A DNA stretch of 64,000 bases from Mycobacterium sp. BK086. Lineage in GTDB: Bacteria; Actinomycetota; Actinomycetes; Mycobacteriales; Mycobacteriaceae. How positions within the stretch are numbered: the first letter of the stretch is position 1; every line of letters starts with the position of its first letter. Shown in pieces: positions 43,134-51,123 of this stretch. The stretch spans positions 496,001 through 560,000 of the forward strand of contig SNWL01000005.1 in assembly GCA_004362315.1 (NCBI GenBank), in the 5' to 3' direction. The position numbers and the translations under genes are program-made. Under the pieces are notes generated by a model. It did no database searches. It was not told the DNA's origin and saw nothing but the letters and a program-made list of their open reading frames with translations.

Positions 43134-43706
43134 ATGGCCACCCAGACCCGCGCGACCTACCGCACGATGGCCGAGGGTACGGCGGAGGACTACGCGCTGA
43201 TCGTGCGTGCCGAGGAGGCCAACAACGCCGGACTCGTCCCCCGCGTCGTCAAACTGGTCGAAGCCCTCGCCGATGGGGAACAGGCCTACCCGGTCAGCAG
43301 ATTGGAGCACTCGTTGCAGTCGGCCACCCGTGCCTACGACGACGGCCGATCGGCCGAGTACGTCGTGGCCGCGCTCCTGCACGACATCGGTGACACGTAC
43401 GCGCCGCACGCGCACGGCGCGTTCGCGTCGTCGGTCATCGCGCCCTACGTATCCGAGCAAACGGCCTGGATCGTCAAGGTCCATCCGGAGTTCCAGCAGT
43501 ACTACTACGCGCCGCACATGGGCGGATTCCGCGACGCTCGGGAACGCTACCGCGGGCACCAGTGGTTCGACGACGCGGTCGAATTCTGCGAGAAGTACGA
43601 CCAGAACTGCTTCGATGTCGAATTCGAACACCGACCCCTCGAGTTCTTCAGGCCGATGGTCGAGGAGGTCTTCGCCCGCGAACCATGGGCCTGCCACGCA
43701 TCATGA
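43134..43706 (+). CDS. PhnZ-like HD-domain (mixed-valent diiron oxygenase) protein
   Basis: A 190-residue HD-domain protein. The metal ligands are in order: His in LEHSLQSA near residue 59, the HD pair in LLHDIGD near residue 84, His in APHAHG, His in VKVHPEFQ near residue 117, and an Asp in the EKYDQNCFD block. The spacing and this last block match PhnZ and related enzymes, which use a mixed-valent diiron centre and oxygen to cleave C-P bonds or to oxidise small polar substrates. They are not phosphohydrolases. PhnZ normally works with the hydroxylase PhnY, and none is visible here. A GAGAGGA site precedes the ATG. Confidence 0.85.
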   Translation: MATQTRATYRTMAEGTAEDYALIVRAEEANNAGLVPRVVKLVEALADGEQAYPVSRLEHSLQSATRAYDDGRSAEYVVAALLHDIGDTYAPHAHGAFASSVIAPYVSEQTAWIVKVHPEFQQYYYAPHMGGFRDARERYRGHQWFDDAVEFCEKYDQNCFDVEFEHRPLEFFRPMVEEVFAREPWACHAS

Positions 43707-44450
43707 CGTGGCCGGAGAGAGGGTGCGCACGAAGAACTGGGCTGCGTTCTCGCGTTCGTAGTCGAGTGCCGGATAGAGCCGACCCGATCGTGCGTGCAAG
43801 GACTTCTCGGTGGACCCCAACGCGTCAAACAGTGCGATTCCCGCTGCGCGATCGAATTCCTCATGGCCCCAAGGGATCCGATACTCGACCGGAATGGTGA
43901 CGTTTCTGGCCGCTTCGATGGCGGCACCGTCGACGAACACCGCCCCGAAACTCGCGGCCCGGATGCGGGGCTCGGCGGTCGCCAGCATCAGCCCGGTGAC
44001 CACTCCCAATGTCATGCCGGCGTAGCCAACCGGCTTTCCGGCGCCGATATCGGGCAGCGCCTGCAGAGCGTCCAAGGTGTGCTGCCATTCCGGCACCGCA
44101 CGCTGCACCAGTGACCAGCTGTAGTCGATGACGATCGGCGCGATCGGCTCCCCCGCCGCCCGCGCGTGACGGATCGCCTCGGTCCATCGGTGGTCCTGAC
44201 GGCTTCGCGGCCGGTCACCATGCCCGGGTGCATCGATGGCGACGACGGTGAAGCCGTGCCGGGTTACGGAGTGCAGTGCACTGGCGACCAATCCGGGCGC
44301 CTGTTTGTGCATGCCGCCGGAATGCCCGGCCATGAGCAGCGGAGCGTCGACGAATTCTGTTGCGGGCGACCAGAGCACACCGGTGATCTCGCCCAGAATG
44401 AAATGACGTTCGATGACACCGTTGGATGATGTCTCAGTGGTGAAGTACAT
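43701..44450 (-). CDS. Alpha/beta hydrolase-fold protein with altered active site
   Basis: A 249-residue protein of the dienelactone-hydrolase/acetyl-xylan-esterase-like fold. The oxyanion HSGG loop (near residue 43) and AIDAPGHGDRP (near residue 72) are present. The nucleophile elbow reads GMTLG near residue 144, so Thr stands where Ser or Cys is expected. The terminal block where relatives usually have GGH reads SGRLY, so the catalytic His may be lost. It may not be a hydrolase. The ATG at 44450 has an AAAGG site. It lies 51 nt downstream of a 17-codon micro-ORF and overlaps the HD gene end by 6 nt (convergent). Confidence 0.82.
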   Translation of the reverse strand: MYFTTETSSNGVIERHFILGEITGVLWSPATEFVDAPLLMAGHSGGMHKQAPGLVASALHSVTRHGFTVVAIDAPGHGDRPRSRQDHRWTEAIRHARAAGEPIAPIVIDYSWSLVQRAVPEWQHTLDALQALPDIGAGKPVGYAGMTLGVVTGLMLATAEPRIRAASFGAVFVDGAAIEAARNVTIPVEYRIPWGHEEFDRAAGIALFDALGSTEKSLHARSGRLYPALDYERENAAQFFVRTLSPATS

Positions 44451-44501
44451 GGTGTTGCCTTTCGGGAGTGCGGTATTGGGCGCTCCCGGCGACACCTGCG
44501 C

Positions 44502-44555
44502 CTACCGCTCGACCGCGAACACGAGTGGGAGCACCCACCTGGTTACTGCGTTCAT
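44502..44555 (-). CDS. 17-residue micro-ORF with consensus ribosome-binding site
   Basis: The ATG at 44555 is preceded by AGGAGGTGA, a nine-base match to the anti-Shine-Dalgarno sequence, with 8 nt between AGGAGG and ATG. The 17-residue peptide is hydrophobic in the middle (WVLPLVFAV) and ends with ER. It stops 51 nt before the alpha/beta hydrolase start on the same strand. This suggests a leader peptide or a short membrane peptide. It is the strongest ribosome-binding site I noticed in the window, on one of its shortest frames. Translation is unproven. Confidence 0.5.
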   Translation of the reverse strand: MNAVTRWVLPLVFAVER

Positions 44556-44641
44556 GGGTTTCACCTCCTCGTGTGAAGTCACGGTCTGGCGCACGCTATC
44601 AACGTGAACAGACCGGCGTCCAACGCTTTTCTGGTCCCTGG

Positions 44642-45217
44642 CTACAGCCCAGGGTCGCTGTAGACATTGAATCCGTATGCGACAAGCGGCCGGAGAACCG
44701 GTGAGATGGTGAAGCCATTTGGTCCCACCTCGCGCTCGTCGGCGCGCGTGGCGATCACGACCAGCCGCCCCTGATGTCCCGCGAAGCAGTACCACTTGAC
44801 GCCATTACTGGCGAGGTCGAGCTGCATCGAGTCTTCATTGAGGTACTGAGCCGCCAACAGAACCGGGTCCGAAGCCGAATCATCGGTGGCCAGGCACGCT
44901 GCGCTATAGGTCGATCGAGGTACGGCGAATGTCGAATTGGGAGAGAGCAATACGGTCCCCGCAGCCGGCGATTGATCGGTTCCCACACGCACCTGACGAA
45001 CACGCGGTGCACAAACCGCCGAAATCCACGCGTCCGGCGTACCGGATACCGGGTCGACTGTCGGGAAGTGCGGGTCCTGCCACGGCTTGCCGACTCCGAT
45101 CATCGTCGGCGTCCCGGCCACGACGCTCACCGATACGAGCGGCGGGATGACGCCGACGACGACCACCGCGCTGACAGCGACACTGACGCTAGTACTGACC
45201 CAGCGGCCGGCAGACAT
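44642..45217 (-). CDS. Unrecognised exported or membrane-anchored protein
   Basis: A 191-residue protein with an N-terminal hydrophobic segment (residues about 8-35, rich in Val) that could be a signal-anchor, followed by an extracytoplasmic domain. The domain includes cysteines near residues 69, 108 and 145, and two strands (RVRQVRVG and GRLVVIATR). No catalytic motif is visible. The ATG at 45217 overlaps the end of the Cys-rich repeat gene by 29 nt, so the two are probably translated from one mRNA. It is followed 86 nt later by the 17-codon micro-ORF. Confidence 0.72.
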   Translation of the reverse strand: MSAGRWVSTSVSVAVSAVVVVGVIPPLVSVSVVAGTPTMIGVGKPWQDPHFPTVDPVSGTPDAWISAVCAPRVRQVRVGTDQSPAAGTVLLSPNSTFAVPRSTYSAACLATDDSASDPVLLAAQYLNEDSMQLDLASNGVKWYCFAGHQGRLVVIATRADEREVGPNGFTISPVLRPLVAYGFNVYSDPGL

Positions 45218-45500
45218 TGGTGATCGGATTCCAATACTGCCCGGCGTCACAGCTCAGCGGGACCGGCGACACCGGCGGTCGGCACACATTGGCGCCGGGG
45301 TCCCACCACTCCCCGTTCTGACAGTTCAGTGGCACCGGTGCGACCGGTGGCTGACAGACGTTGGCGACCGGATCCCACCACTCCCCGTTCTGACAGTTGA
45401 GGGGATCGGCCGCGCCTGCTGCCGGAGCAACCAGTGACAGCGCGGCGATTGGCGTGAATGCTGCCGCCAGAATTGTCGAGCGACGGATTAGCTTCCTCAT
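45189..45500 (-). CDS. Small secreted protein with three tandem Cys-Trp repeats
   Basis: A 103-residue protein with a signal peptide (about residues 1-31, AGAAD site) and a mature part consisting only of three repeats of about 24 residues (34-57, 58-81, 82-103). Each has the form C-x5-W/Y-W-x-P-x4-C followed by PP-VPL, so each repeat can close its own disulfide. Similar CxxGxYWDPxxNxC modules occur in small mycobacterial exported proteins; binding to a wall or glycan is possible but unproven. An ATG at 45500 is chosen because the signal peptide starts there. Confidence 0.82.
   Translation of the reverse strand: MRKLIRRSTILAAAFTPIAALSLVAPAAGAADPLNCQNGEWWDPVANVCQPPVAPVPLNCQNGEWWDPGANVCRPPVSPVPLSCDAGQYWNPITNVCRPLGQY
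45192..45401 (-). repeat. Three tandem 72-bp coding repeats
   Basis: Units encode residues 34-57, 58-81 and 82-103 of the secreted protein. The first two are almost identical in DNA (the stretch around the NGEWWDP codons), while the last has diverged (DAGQYWNP). This suggests a recent duplication of the first unit. Confidence 0.8.
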
Positions 45501-45588
45501 TCGTTGAGCCTGCCCCATTCGCGGGGCTGCCAAACGCTAAAGACTCACCAATTGGATGATCGCCACGACATCGTTCGGAGCTTCCACA

Positions 45589-46215
45589 TCAGGCCACCCG
45601 CTGGATTGTGATGCGCGCGTTGATGTGCCACACCGAATCGTTCTCGTTGACCTGAAGATAGAGACCCTTCACGTCCTCGCCGACCTGATGCTCGACGACG
45701 AGCTTGGCCTCGTCGGTGACATTGAGGAAGGTGTCCATGAAGCTCGGGAGCGCATTGGCGTCGCTACCAGTCCCGACCGACAGGGCCTTCGCGTTGCTGG
45801 CGTTGATCACATCGGGGGTTGGCACGGTGTCCGGCGCGAGGGCGTCCTTGAGATAGCGGAGACGGGCGTATCCGGCAGGCGGAGCCGGCACTGTGGGGAT
45901 GACCGTCGGATTCGCCGGATCGGCATAGTTGACGAGCGACAACGCCGTCACGCGATAGCGACCGGGTTTGAGAGTGACGACGCCGGTCTGGTCGTCGAGG
46001 CTGATGTGGGTGCCTTCTTCGACCTCGCGCTTGTTGAATACTCGCGTGTTCCAACCGGCCACCATCGGCTTGCTGGTGAGCGAATACTCGGCATAGACCG
46101 CGTAGTCCACGGCCGGCGGCTCCGGGGTGCGGCTGCACGACGTGAGCATCGTGGCGCCCGTGGCAAGGGCGATAGCAGAGACGATCGAGGCGACTGAACG
46201 GGATCCGATCACCAC
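45589..46215 (-). CDS. Uncharacterised lipoprotein
   Basis: A protein of about 208 residues. After an N-terminal hydrophobic stretch, a lipobox LTSC near residue 27 predicts lipidation. The mature domain is beta-rich (VYAEYSLTSKP, LKPGRYRVTALSLVNYAD, and a C-terminal NARITIQRV strand), resembling an immunoglobulin-like or carbohydrate-binding fold, but I cannot place it. The start is one of two adjacent GTG codons (46215 or 46212); upstream in-frame sequence is Arg-rich and unlikely to be coding. It lies 59 nt downstream of the cutinase gene on the same strand. Confidence 0.72.
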   Translation of the reverse strand: MVIGSRSVASIVSAIALATGATMLTSCSRTPEPPAVDYAVYAEYSLTSKPMVAGWNTRVFNKREVEEGTHISLDDQTGVVTLKPGRYRVTALSLVNYADPANPTVIPTVPAPPAGYARLRYLKDALAPDTVPTPDVINASNAKALSVGTGSDANALPSFMDTFLNVTDEAKLVVEHQVGEDVKGLYLQVNENDSVWHINARITIQRVA

Positions 46216-46274
46216 GACATGGTGACGGAGATCCCGATCAGTCGCACTCGATTGCGGTTTCTCGGCAGAAGGCG

Positions 46275-47039
46275 TCAGTTGCCGGGAGCGACATCGGCAG
46301 CAGCCTGCACCAACACCGCCGCCGGGGCAGGCCCGCCGAGCTTGCTCGCCACGAAGTCGGCGGCCTGGTCGGCCATGCCGTTGGACTTGTACGAGCTGTG
46401 CGCTGAGCGGTCCAGGCCGCCGGGATAGCAGACCGGGTCGCCGGGGGCACACAGCTGGATGGTCTTACCGGCGTAGAGGTCGCCGATCGTGATCGGCGGT
46501 GCGTTGCGATCTGCCAGTCCCAGAAACCACGCGTCGGGAGTGCCGAAGAGCGCCACCGCCGCGACGTGGGAAGCGACCGACGCGGGCAGCGGCCCGGAAA
46601 TGCTGGCGGGCAACGTGATCCCCGACGGAACAGTGCTCGATGTCGTATATCCCGCCACCGCGGCTCCCTGGGAATAACCGCCCAACACGATCTTGGTGGC
46701 CGGGCATTCTGCGGCGACCGACTGAATCTTGTTGACCGCGTCGCCGATTCCGTCGACGGCCTGCCCGAAGTTCAGCGAAGCCGGGTAGTTCACCCCGTAG
46801 GCCTCTACTGTCTTGCCGGGCAGTCGGGCATTCAAGGCGTCGACGAAGGACTGCCCGGTAGCACCAACGCCGGGTGCTTCGAAGGTGCCGCGGGCGAAGA
46901 CGACCTCGACGGCCGCGCACGAATCCTCGGCGGCATTGGCGGTCGCAGCGGGGCCCGCGACGACGGCGATCAAGGCGAGGGCGGCGAAGATCGCCGATTG
47001 GGTAGCCTGTGCGGTCCGGGCCAACAATGCTCTGCTCAT
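46275..47039 (-). CDS. Cutinase-family secreted esterase (Culp-like)
   Basis: A 254-residue exported serine esterase. The signal peptide ends near residue 36 (ANAAED). The mature enzyme shows the cutinase pattern: VEVVFARGTFE near residue 45, the nucleophile elbow GGYSQGAAV near residue 119, and the CAPGDPVCYPGG block with the catalytic Asp near residue 200, followed by the catalytic His in SAHSSY. Four cysteines can form the two usual disulfides. Mycobacterial cutinase-like proteins hydrolyse lipids and esters at the cell surface. Confidence 0.93.
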   Translation of the reverse strand: MSRALLARTAQATQSAIFAALALIAVVAGPAATANAAEDSCAAVEVVFARGTFEAPGVGATGQSFVDALNARLPGKTVEAYGVNYPASLNFGQAVDGIGDAVNKIQSVAAECPATKIVLGGYSQGAAVAGYTTSSTVPSGITLPASISGPLPASVASHVAAVALFGTPDAWFLGLADRNAPPITIGDLYAGKTIQLCAPGDPVCYPGGLDRSAHSSYKSNGMADQAADFVASKLGGPAPAAVLVQAAADVAPGN

Positions 47040-47218
47040 GCCTGCATAAAGCGGCGATCCCCTACCTGCGATTCCGCCGATGTCAAGTGATCTATCTCAC
47101 CGGAGAGAAGATGGCTCGGCGGGATGGTCCAGGGGCGGTCAGGCGTTGGCTTCCTGCCACGACGATGCCAATTCAATTAGATGGGTTAGCTATCGGCGGA
47201 GCCGGGTAGACGAACCTC

Positions 47219-47530
47219 ATGCAAGCGAAACTTTCGAAGCTCACACCAGTTCTGTTCGCAGGTGTTGCTGCCGCCGGAATCGCAGCCGCACCAATGGCTT
47301 TTGCCGATCCGGCGCCGGGTTGCTACAACCCGGATGGCACGCCGTGCACGCCGTCTGCCGGCCCTCAGGGTGCCGGAGCTGAGGTGCCCGGCGGACCCGG
47401 CGCACAGGCGGGCGCTGATGGCCATGTCTCCGCCGGAATCCCCAACGGTCCGTGGGCAGAGGCCGGTCCCGGTGGCGGGATTGCCTGTATTCCCGGTGGC
47501 CCGTGCCGGACGATCAATCTGCCCGGCTAA
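47219..47530 (+). CDS. Small secreted Gly/Pro-rich protein
   Basis: A 103-residue exported protein. The signal peptide (about residues 1-29, AFADP site) is followed by a low-complexity mature part rich in Gly, Pro and Ala with four cysteines in two CxxxxxxC-like groups (near residues 35, 43 and near 90, 96). This composition is common in short mycobacterial wall proteins of unknown function. It ends 9 nt before a strong terminator hairpin and is monocistronic. Confidence 0.78.
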   Translation: MQAKLSKLTPVLFAGVAAAGIAAAPMAFADPAPGCYNPDGTPCTPSAGPQGAGAEVPGGPGAQAGADGHVSAGIPNGPWAEAGPGGGIACIPGGPCRTINLPG

Positions 47531-47538
47531 CTGCGACT

Positions 47539-47578
47539 TGGCACGAAAAGCCTTCTCTTAGTGGGGCTTTTCGTGCCA
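47539..47578. terminator. Bidirectional intrinsic terminator
   Basis: GGCACGAAAAGCC (47540-47552) and GGCTTTTCGTGCC (47565-47577) form a perfect 13-bp stem, extended by one further T-A pair, around a 12-nt loop. It sits between the convergent secreted-protein gene and the F420 oxidoreductase gene. There is no long T-run, as is usual in mycobacteria. The symmetry lets it serve both strands. Confidence 0.8.
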
Positions 47579-47585
47579 GCTCGGG

Positions 47586-48509
47586 CTAGGTGTCGTACGC
47601 GCGCAGCAGTGCGCGCGTGCGGGCCCGGCCCTCGGACGACGAATCAAACGGCGCCGCGACGTACTCGTCGACCCCGGCGGCCCGCAATTCGTCGAGCCGG
47701 CCACGCACCGTCTCCTCGTCGCCGATGATGGCGGCGTCCTCCGGGCCTGCGTACCCCTCGCGGTCGAGCATGGCGCGATAGGACGGCAAGTGCCCGTACA
47801 TCGCGAACTGTTCGGCCGCCTGCTTACGCGCTTCGCCGACATCGTCGGTGACGCTGATGGGCAACGACGCCGCCACCCGGACGGCGCCCTCGCGTCCGGC
47901 ATCGGCCGCCGCCTGTCGCAGCGCCGGTCCGACATGCTCGGCCAGCGTCTTGGGCCCGGTCATCCAGGTGCAGGTGCCGGCCGTGCGCCGTCCGGCGATC
48001 TTGAGTAACTGCGGACCCAGAGCCGCGATGTACACGGCGGGCGCGGGCGCCCCGGCGATCATCAGCGCGCCCCGGGTGGTCACCGTCTCCCCCTCCGCGG
48101 CGGCAGGTTGACCGTCCAGCAGTGGCAGCAGCCCGTCGAGGTATTCGTTGAGTCTGCGGACCGGTTTGTCCCACGGGATGCCCCACATCCCCTCGGTGAC
48201 GGCCTGATGCGTCATGCCGAGTCCGAGGATGAACCGGCCACCGGAGGCGAGGCTCACTGTGAGCGCGCGCTGCGCCATCAGCATCGGATGGAGATTCTGG
48301 ATGGGCACGACGCCGCTGGCCACTTCGATCGTGTCGACCTCGTGCAACGCGATCGCCAGAACGGTGAGAAGGTCTGGCTCGTAAGGTAATTGGCTCATCC
48401 AGACACGCTTGAAGCCCTCGTCGCGCAGCATCGCGAGGTTCGCGATCGTCGCATCGATCGGAGATCCACTGCCCGATCCGCTGAGTTGCCCGAACATACT
48501 GACCTGCAT
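47586..48509 (-). CDS. LLM-class F420-dependent oxidoreductase
   Basis: A 307-residue luciferase-like-fold protein expected to use F420. It shows VWMSQLPYEPDLLTVLA (near residue 37), the ASGVVPIQNLHPMLMAQ strand-loop (residues 64-80), GRFILGLGMTHQ near residue 92, and a C-terminal GDEETVRGRLDELRAAG block typical of the mycobacterial subgroup. The N-terminal MQVSMFGQLSG differs a little from the usual strand. The substrate is unknown. It starts at ATG 48509 and lies 48 nt after the methyltransferase gene. Confidence 0.9.
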   Translation of the reverse strand: MQVSMFGQLSGSGSGSPIDATIANLAMLRDEGFKRVWMSQLPYEPDLLTVLAIALHEVDTIEVASGVVPIQNLHPMLMAQRALTVSLASGGRFILGLGMTHQAVTEGMWGIPWDKPVRRLNEYLDGLLPLLDGQPAAAEGETVTTRGALMIAGAPAPAVYIAALGPQLLKIAGRRTAGTCTWMTGPKTLAEHVGPALRQAAADAGREGAVRVAASLPISVTDDVGEARKQAAEQFAMYGHLPSYRAMLDREGYAGPEDAAIIGDEETVRGRLDELRAAGVDEYVAAPFDSSSEGRARTRALLRAYDT

Positions 48510-48557
48510 CCGCCCAGCCTACGACGCATGCCCGGGTGCCCGACGCCGAATTCCGGC

Positions 48558-49235
48558 CTAGGCGCTGACGGTCGCCGATCCGACGATCAGCGGGTGCACG
48601 ATCGCCGGCATCCCGCGCCATACCTGATCGTCTGCCTCGACGGTGAATCCACAGTTGCGCATCAGCTCCAGGGTCTGGCGGTTGCAGACGCATCCGCCTG
48701 CGAATCCGCGCCACGGCCTCAGCAGCGCGTCCTGGCACGCCGCGAGGAAGCGTGAACTGGCCCGCACGTGCTCGATGAACAGCAGTCGCCCACCCGGGCG
48801 CAGGATGCGGGCGATTTCACACAGGGCCGCTTCGGGGTCGTCGACGGTGCACAGCACGAGCGTCGACACGACGGTGTCCACGGACGCATGGGCGAACGGC
48901 AGTCGCTCGGCAGGAGCGTCGACGATCCGCGCGGCCAGTCCGCGCCGGCTGACCTTCGAAGCGAGCTTTCGGCGCATGCCGGGTTCGGGCTCGGTGAGTA
49001 CGAGTTCGTCGAGCCCGGCGCGATAGTGCGCCACGTTCAACCCGGTGCCGGCACCGATCTCGACCACACGTCCGTGCGCGTTGGCCACCACTGCCCGCCG
49101 GCGGCGGCGCATCCCGGCCATCTCTCCTAGCCAGACGAAGGGGTCGTAGAGCAGGGCCATCACACGCAACCAGGCCGAATACGACGTACTCGCCTGGAGT
49201 TCGGTGCTTGATTGGTGGGCAGCGGTCTCGGTCAT
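48558..49235 (-). CDS. Class I SAM-dependent methyltransferase
   Basis: A 225-residue methyltransferase with the SAM-binding motif VVEIGAGTGLN near residues 57-67, an acidic residue at the end of the second strand (LTEPEP), and the motif LVLCTVDDPEAALCEIARIL near residue 127, which is typical of UbiE-like proteins. The RPGGRLLFIEH post-motif is also clear. Small UbiE-type enzymes of this kind methylate quinones or other small molecules; the substrate is unknown. It may be co-transcribed with the F420 oxidoreductase downstream. Confidence 0.9.
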   Translation of the reverse strand: MTETAAHQSSTELQASTSYSAWLRVMALLYDPFVWLGEMAGMRRRRRAVVANAHGRVVEIGAGTGLNVAHYRAGLDELVLTEPEPGMRRKLASKVSRRGLAARIVDAPAERLPFAHASVDTVVSTLVLCTVDDPEAALCEIARILRPGGRLLFIEHVRASSRFLAACQDALLRPWRGFAGGCVCNRQTLELMRNCGFTVEADDQVWRGMPAIVHPLIVGSATVSA

Positions 49236-49310
49236 GCCGGGAATCTACGAGTCGCGTGAACCCCGGCGCATCCCCGAGAGCGGCCATCTTCACCCGATGG
49301 CCGGTTTCGG

Positions 49311-50354
49311 CTACACCAGTCCCAGACGTGCGGCTTGGGCCACCGCTGCAGTCCGCGACGTCGCGCCGAGCTTGCGCCGGATGTTCGCGACGTGGCGGTG
49401 CACGGTGTGCGGGCTCAGCTGGAGCTGCTCGGCGATCTCGCGATCGCCGAGACCGTGCGCGACGCAGGCGAGGATCTCACGTTCACGCTGGGACAGCAGG
49501 ACCGGTTCGGATTGATCGACCGCCGCGGTGGGTGGTTGATCGGGTGCCAGCCCTTGGCGGCACGCGCGGACGACGGAGTCGACGTCACCGTGCCAGGGGA
49601 AGTGCGATTGACCGTGCAGCGGGATGAAACTCGCCCCGGGAATCGCGGCGGCGACCTCACGCCCGAGCCGGTAGGGCACCGCGCGGTCGTCGCGGCGGTG
49701 CACGACAGTCGTCGGTGCGGCCACCAGCGGAAGCTGCGCACGGATGTCGAGGCGATAGACCATCTCCAGCAATGCCGCGGCGGTCTCGGCGGTTGCCGAC
49801 TCGCGCTGCAGCCGTGAGAAGCGTTCGTGCGCTGCGGTTTCCGCGCTGCCGAGAAAAATATCGCTGAGCATCCGGGCGCCGAGTCCCCAGTGGGCGCGCA
49901 CCGCTGCGACGATCGCGTCCCCCACCCCCGGTGCGGTGAGTACGTCGCCGACGGGGTACGACCCGTACAACACCACGCGTTCGACGCGTTCGGGATATGT
50001 CGCGGCGAACGCGACAGCGGTGCAGCTGCCAGACGAACCGCCGATGAGCGAAACCCGATCGAGCCCGATCTCGTCGAGGAGTGCGTGCAGGATGGCGACT
50101 TCGGTGTCGAGGGTCAGATCGGCTTCGTCGACGGTGCGGTCCGACATCCCCACCCCGAGCCGGTCGTAGCGGATCAGGGTGTAGTTGTCGGCGACGCCCT
50201 CCCAGAATCGCCGGACGTCCGGGTTTTGCCAGTCCAGTTCGAGATGGCTGACCCACCACGCGGGCGCCACCAGCGGCGGGCCGTCACCGCGCACCTCGTA
50301 CGCCAGACGCCGGGCGCCGACGGGGAGGAAACGAATCTCGAACGTGTCGTACAT
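49311..50354 (-). CDS. Alpha/beta hydrolase fused to a LuxR-type DNA-binding domain
   Basis: A 347-residue two-domain protein. Residues about 1-275 form an alpha/beta hydrolase with the nucleophile elbow GGSSGS near residue 106, an acid in the RRDDRAVP region, and a His in GQSHFPWH near residue 250. Residues about 285-347 are a LuxR/GerE helix-turn-helix (LSQREREILACVAHGL, then SPHTVHRHVANIRRKL). The layout suggests a transcription factor whose sensor is a hydrolase-like pocket that binds or cleaves an ester or lactone ligand (inference). No luxI-type gene is near. Confidence 0.92.
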   Translation of the reverse strand: MYDTFEIRFLPVGARRLAYEVRGDGPPLVAPAWWVSHLELDWQNPDVRRFWEGVADNYTLIRYDRLGVGMSDRTVDEADLTLDTEVAILHALLDEIGLDRVSLIGGSSGSCTAVAFAATYPERVERVVLYGSYPVGDVLTAPGVGDAIVAAVRAHWGLGARMLSDIFLGSAETAAHERFSRLQRESATAETAAALLEMVYRLDIRAQLPLVAAPTTVVHRRDDRAVPYRLGREVAAAIPGASFIPLHGQSHFPWHGDVDSVVRACRQGLAPDQPPTAAVDQSEPVLLSQREREILACVAHGLGDREIAEQLQLSPHTVHRHVANIRRKLGATSRTAAVAQAARLGLV

Positions 50355-50382
50355 CGCCTGTGAGCGTACGACTCCCGGTGGT

Positions 50383-51123
50383 TTACCGCGGCGGGTCGCC
50401 CTTCCACAGGAAACTGTTCACGTACTTGCCCAGATCCTGGGCGAGTTCGAGATTGGCGCCCGACGGCACCCCCGGGCCATCGCCGGGCGCGAACTTCCGG
50501 TACGGACCGATCGCGACGCCGACGAGCGCCAGGTCGTTCTTGACCGCGGCCATCAAGACCAGGCGGGTCCTGGTGGCCGTCGTGCCGCCCTGCGGGTAGA
50601 TGTCGAGGACCTCACCGAAGCCGAGCTGGTAACCGACGGTGGTATTGGGCAACACGTACGCCACCGTCGCGTCCGGTTGCTTGGCTTTGAGGAGGTCGTC
50701 GATGACGTCCTCGGCCGACCGGCCCTCGGCGGGTACGCCGAACAGCTCCATGACTCCCCCGTCGCCGCCGGTGTACGTCGCCGAGACACCGTCGTCTTCC
50801 AGGGTGACGTCGTATGCGGTTCCCGGCGCTGGGTACGACACCGAGAATGCGCCGTCGGCCGACACATAGCGTGGGCTTGCCTGCACCGGGACGCCCGTCG
50901 GCGGGCGCCCGCAATCCGGCGGGCAGCTGTAGCGCACGGTCGGCCCGGCGGCCACATTCCACAGCGCTGTCGACGCTCCGATCAATGCCGCCAGGGTGAC
51001 GATCAACGATGTGAGCATCCGCCGAAACGATGTGAACCGTTGTGGCCCAGCTGTATAGGAGCCGGAGGGTACCGAGTAGCCGGGGAACAGCTCTACGGGT
51101 TGTGGCGCGGTGGGGGCGCTCAT
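50383..51123 (-). CDS. Membrane-anchored protein of the sedolisin operon
   Basis: A 246-residue protein with a short cytosolic Pro-rich N-terminus, one membrane helix (about residues 36-58) and an extracytoplasmic domain of about 180 residues with a cysteine pair (CPPDC near residue 70). The domain starts with a SADGAFSVSYPAPG segment that recurs in mycobacterial exported proteins, followed by alternating strands and a terminal helix. Its ATG at 51123 overlaps the stop of the zinc-ribbon membrane protein by 4 nt, so it is the third gene of the peptidase operon. The function is unknown. Confidence 0.8.
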   Translation of the reverse strand: MSAPTAPQPVELFPGYSVPSGSYTAGPQRFTSFRRMLTSLIVTLAALIGASTALWNVAAGPTVRYSCPPDCGRPPTGVPVQASPRYVSADGAFSVSYPAPGTAYDVTLEDDGVSATYTGGDGGVMELFGVPAEGRSAEDVIDDLLKAKQPDATVAYVLPNTTVGYQLGFGEVLDIYPQGGTTATRTRLVLMAAVKNDLALVGVAIGPYRKFAPGDGPGVPSGANLELAQDLGKYVNSFLWKGDPPR

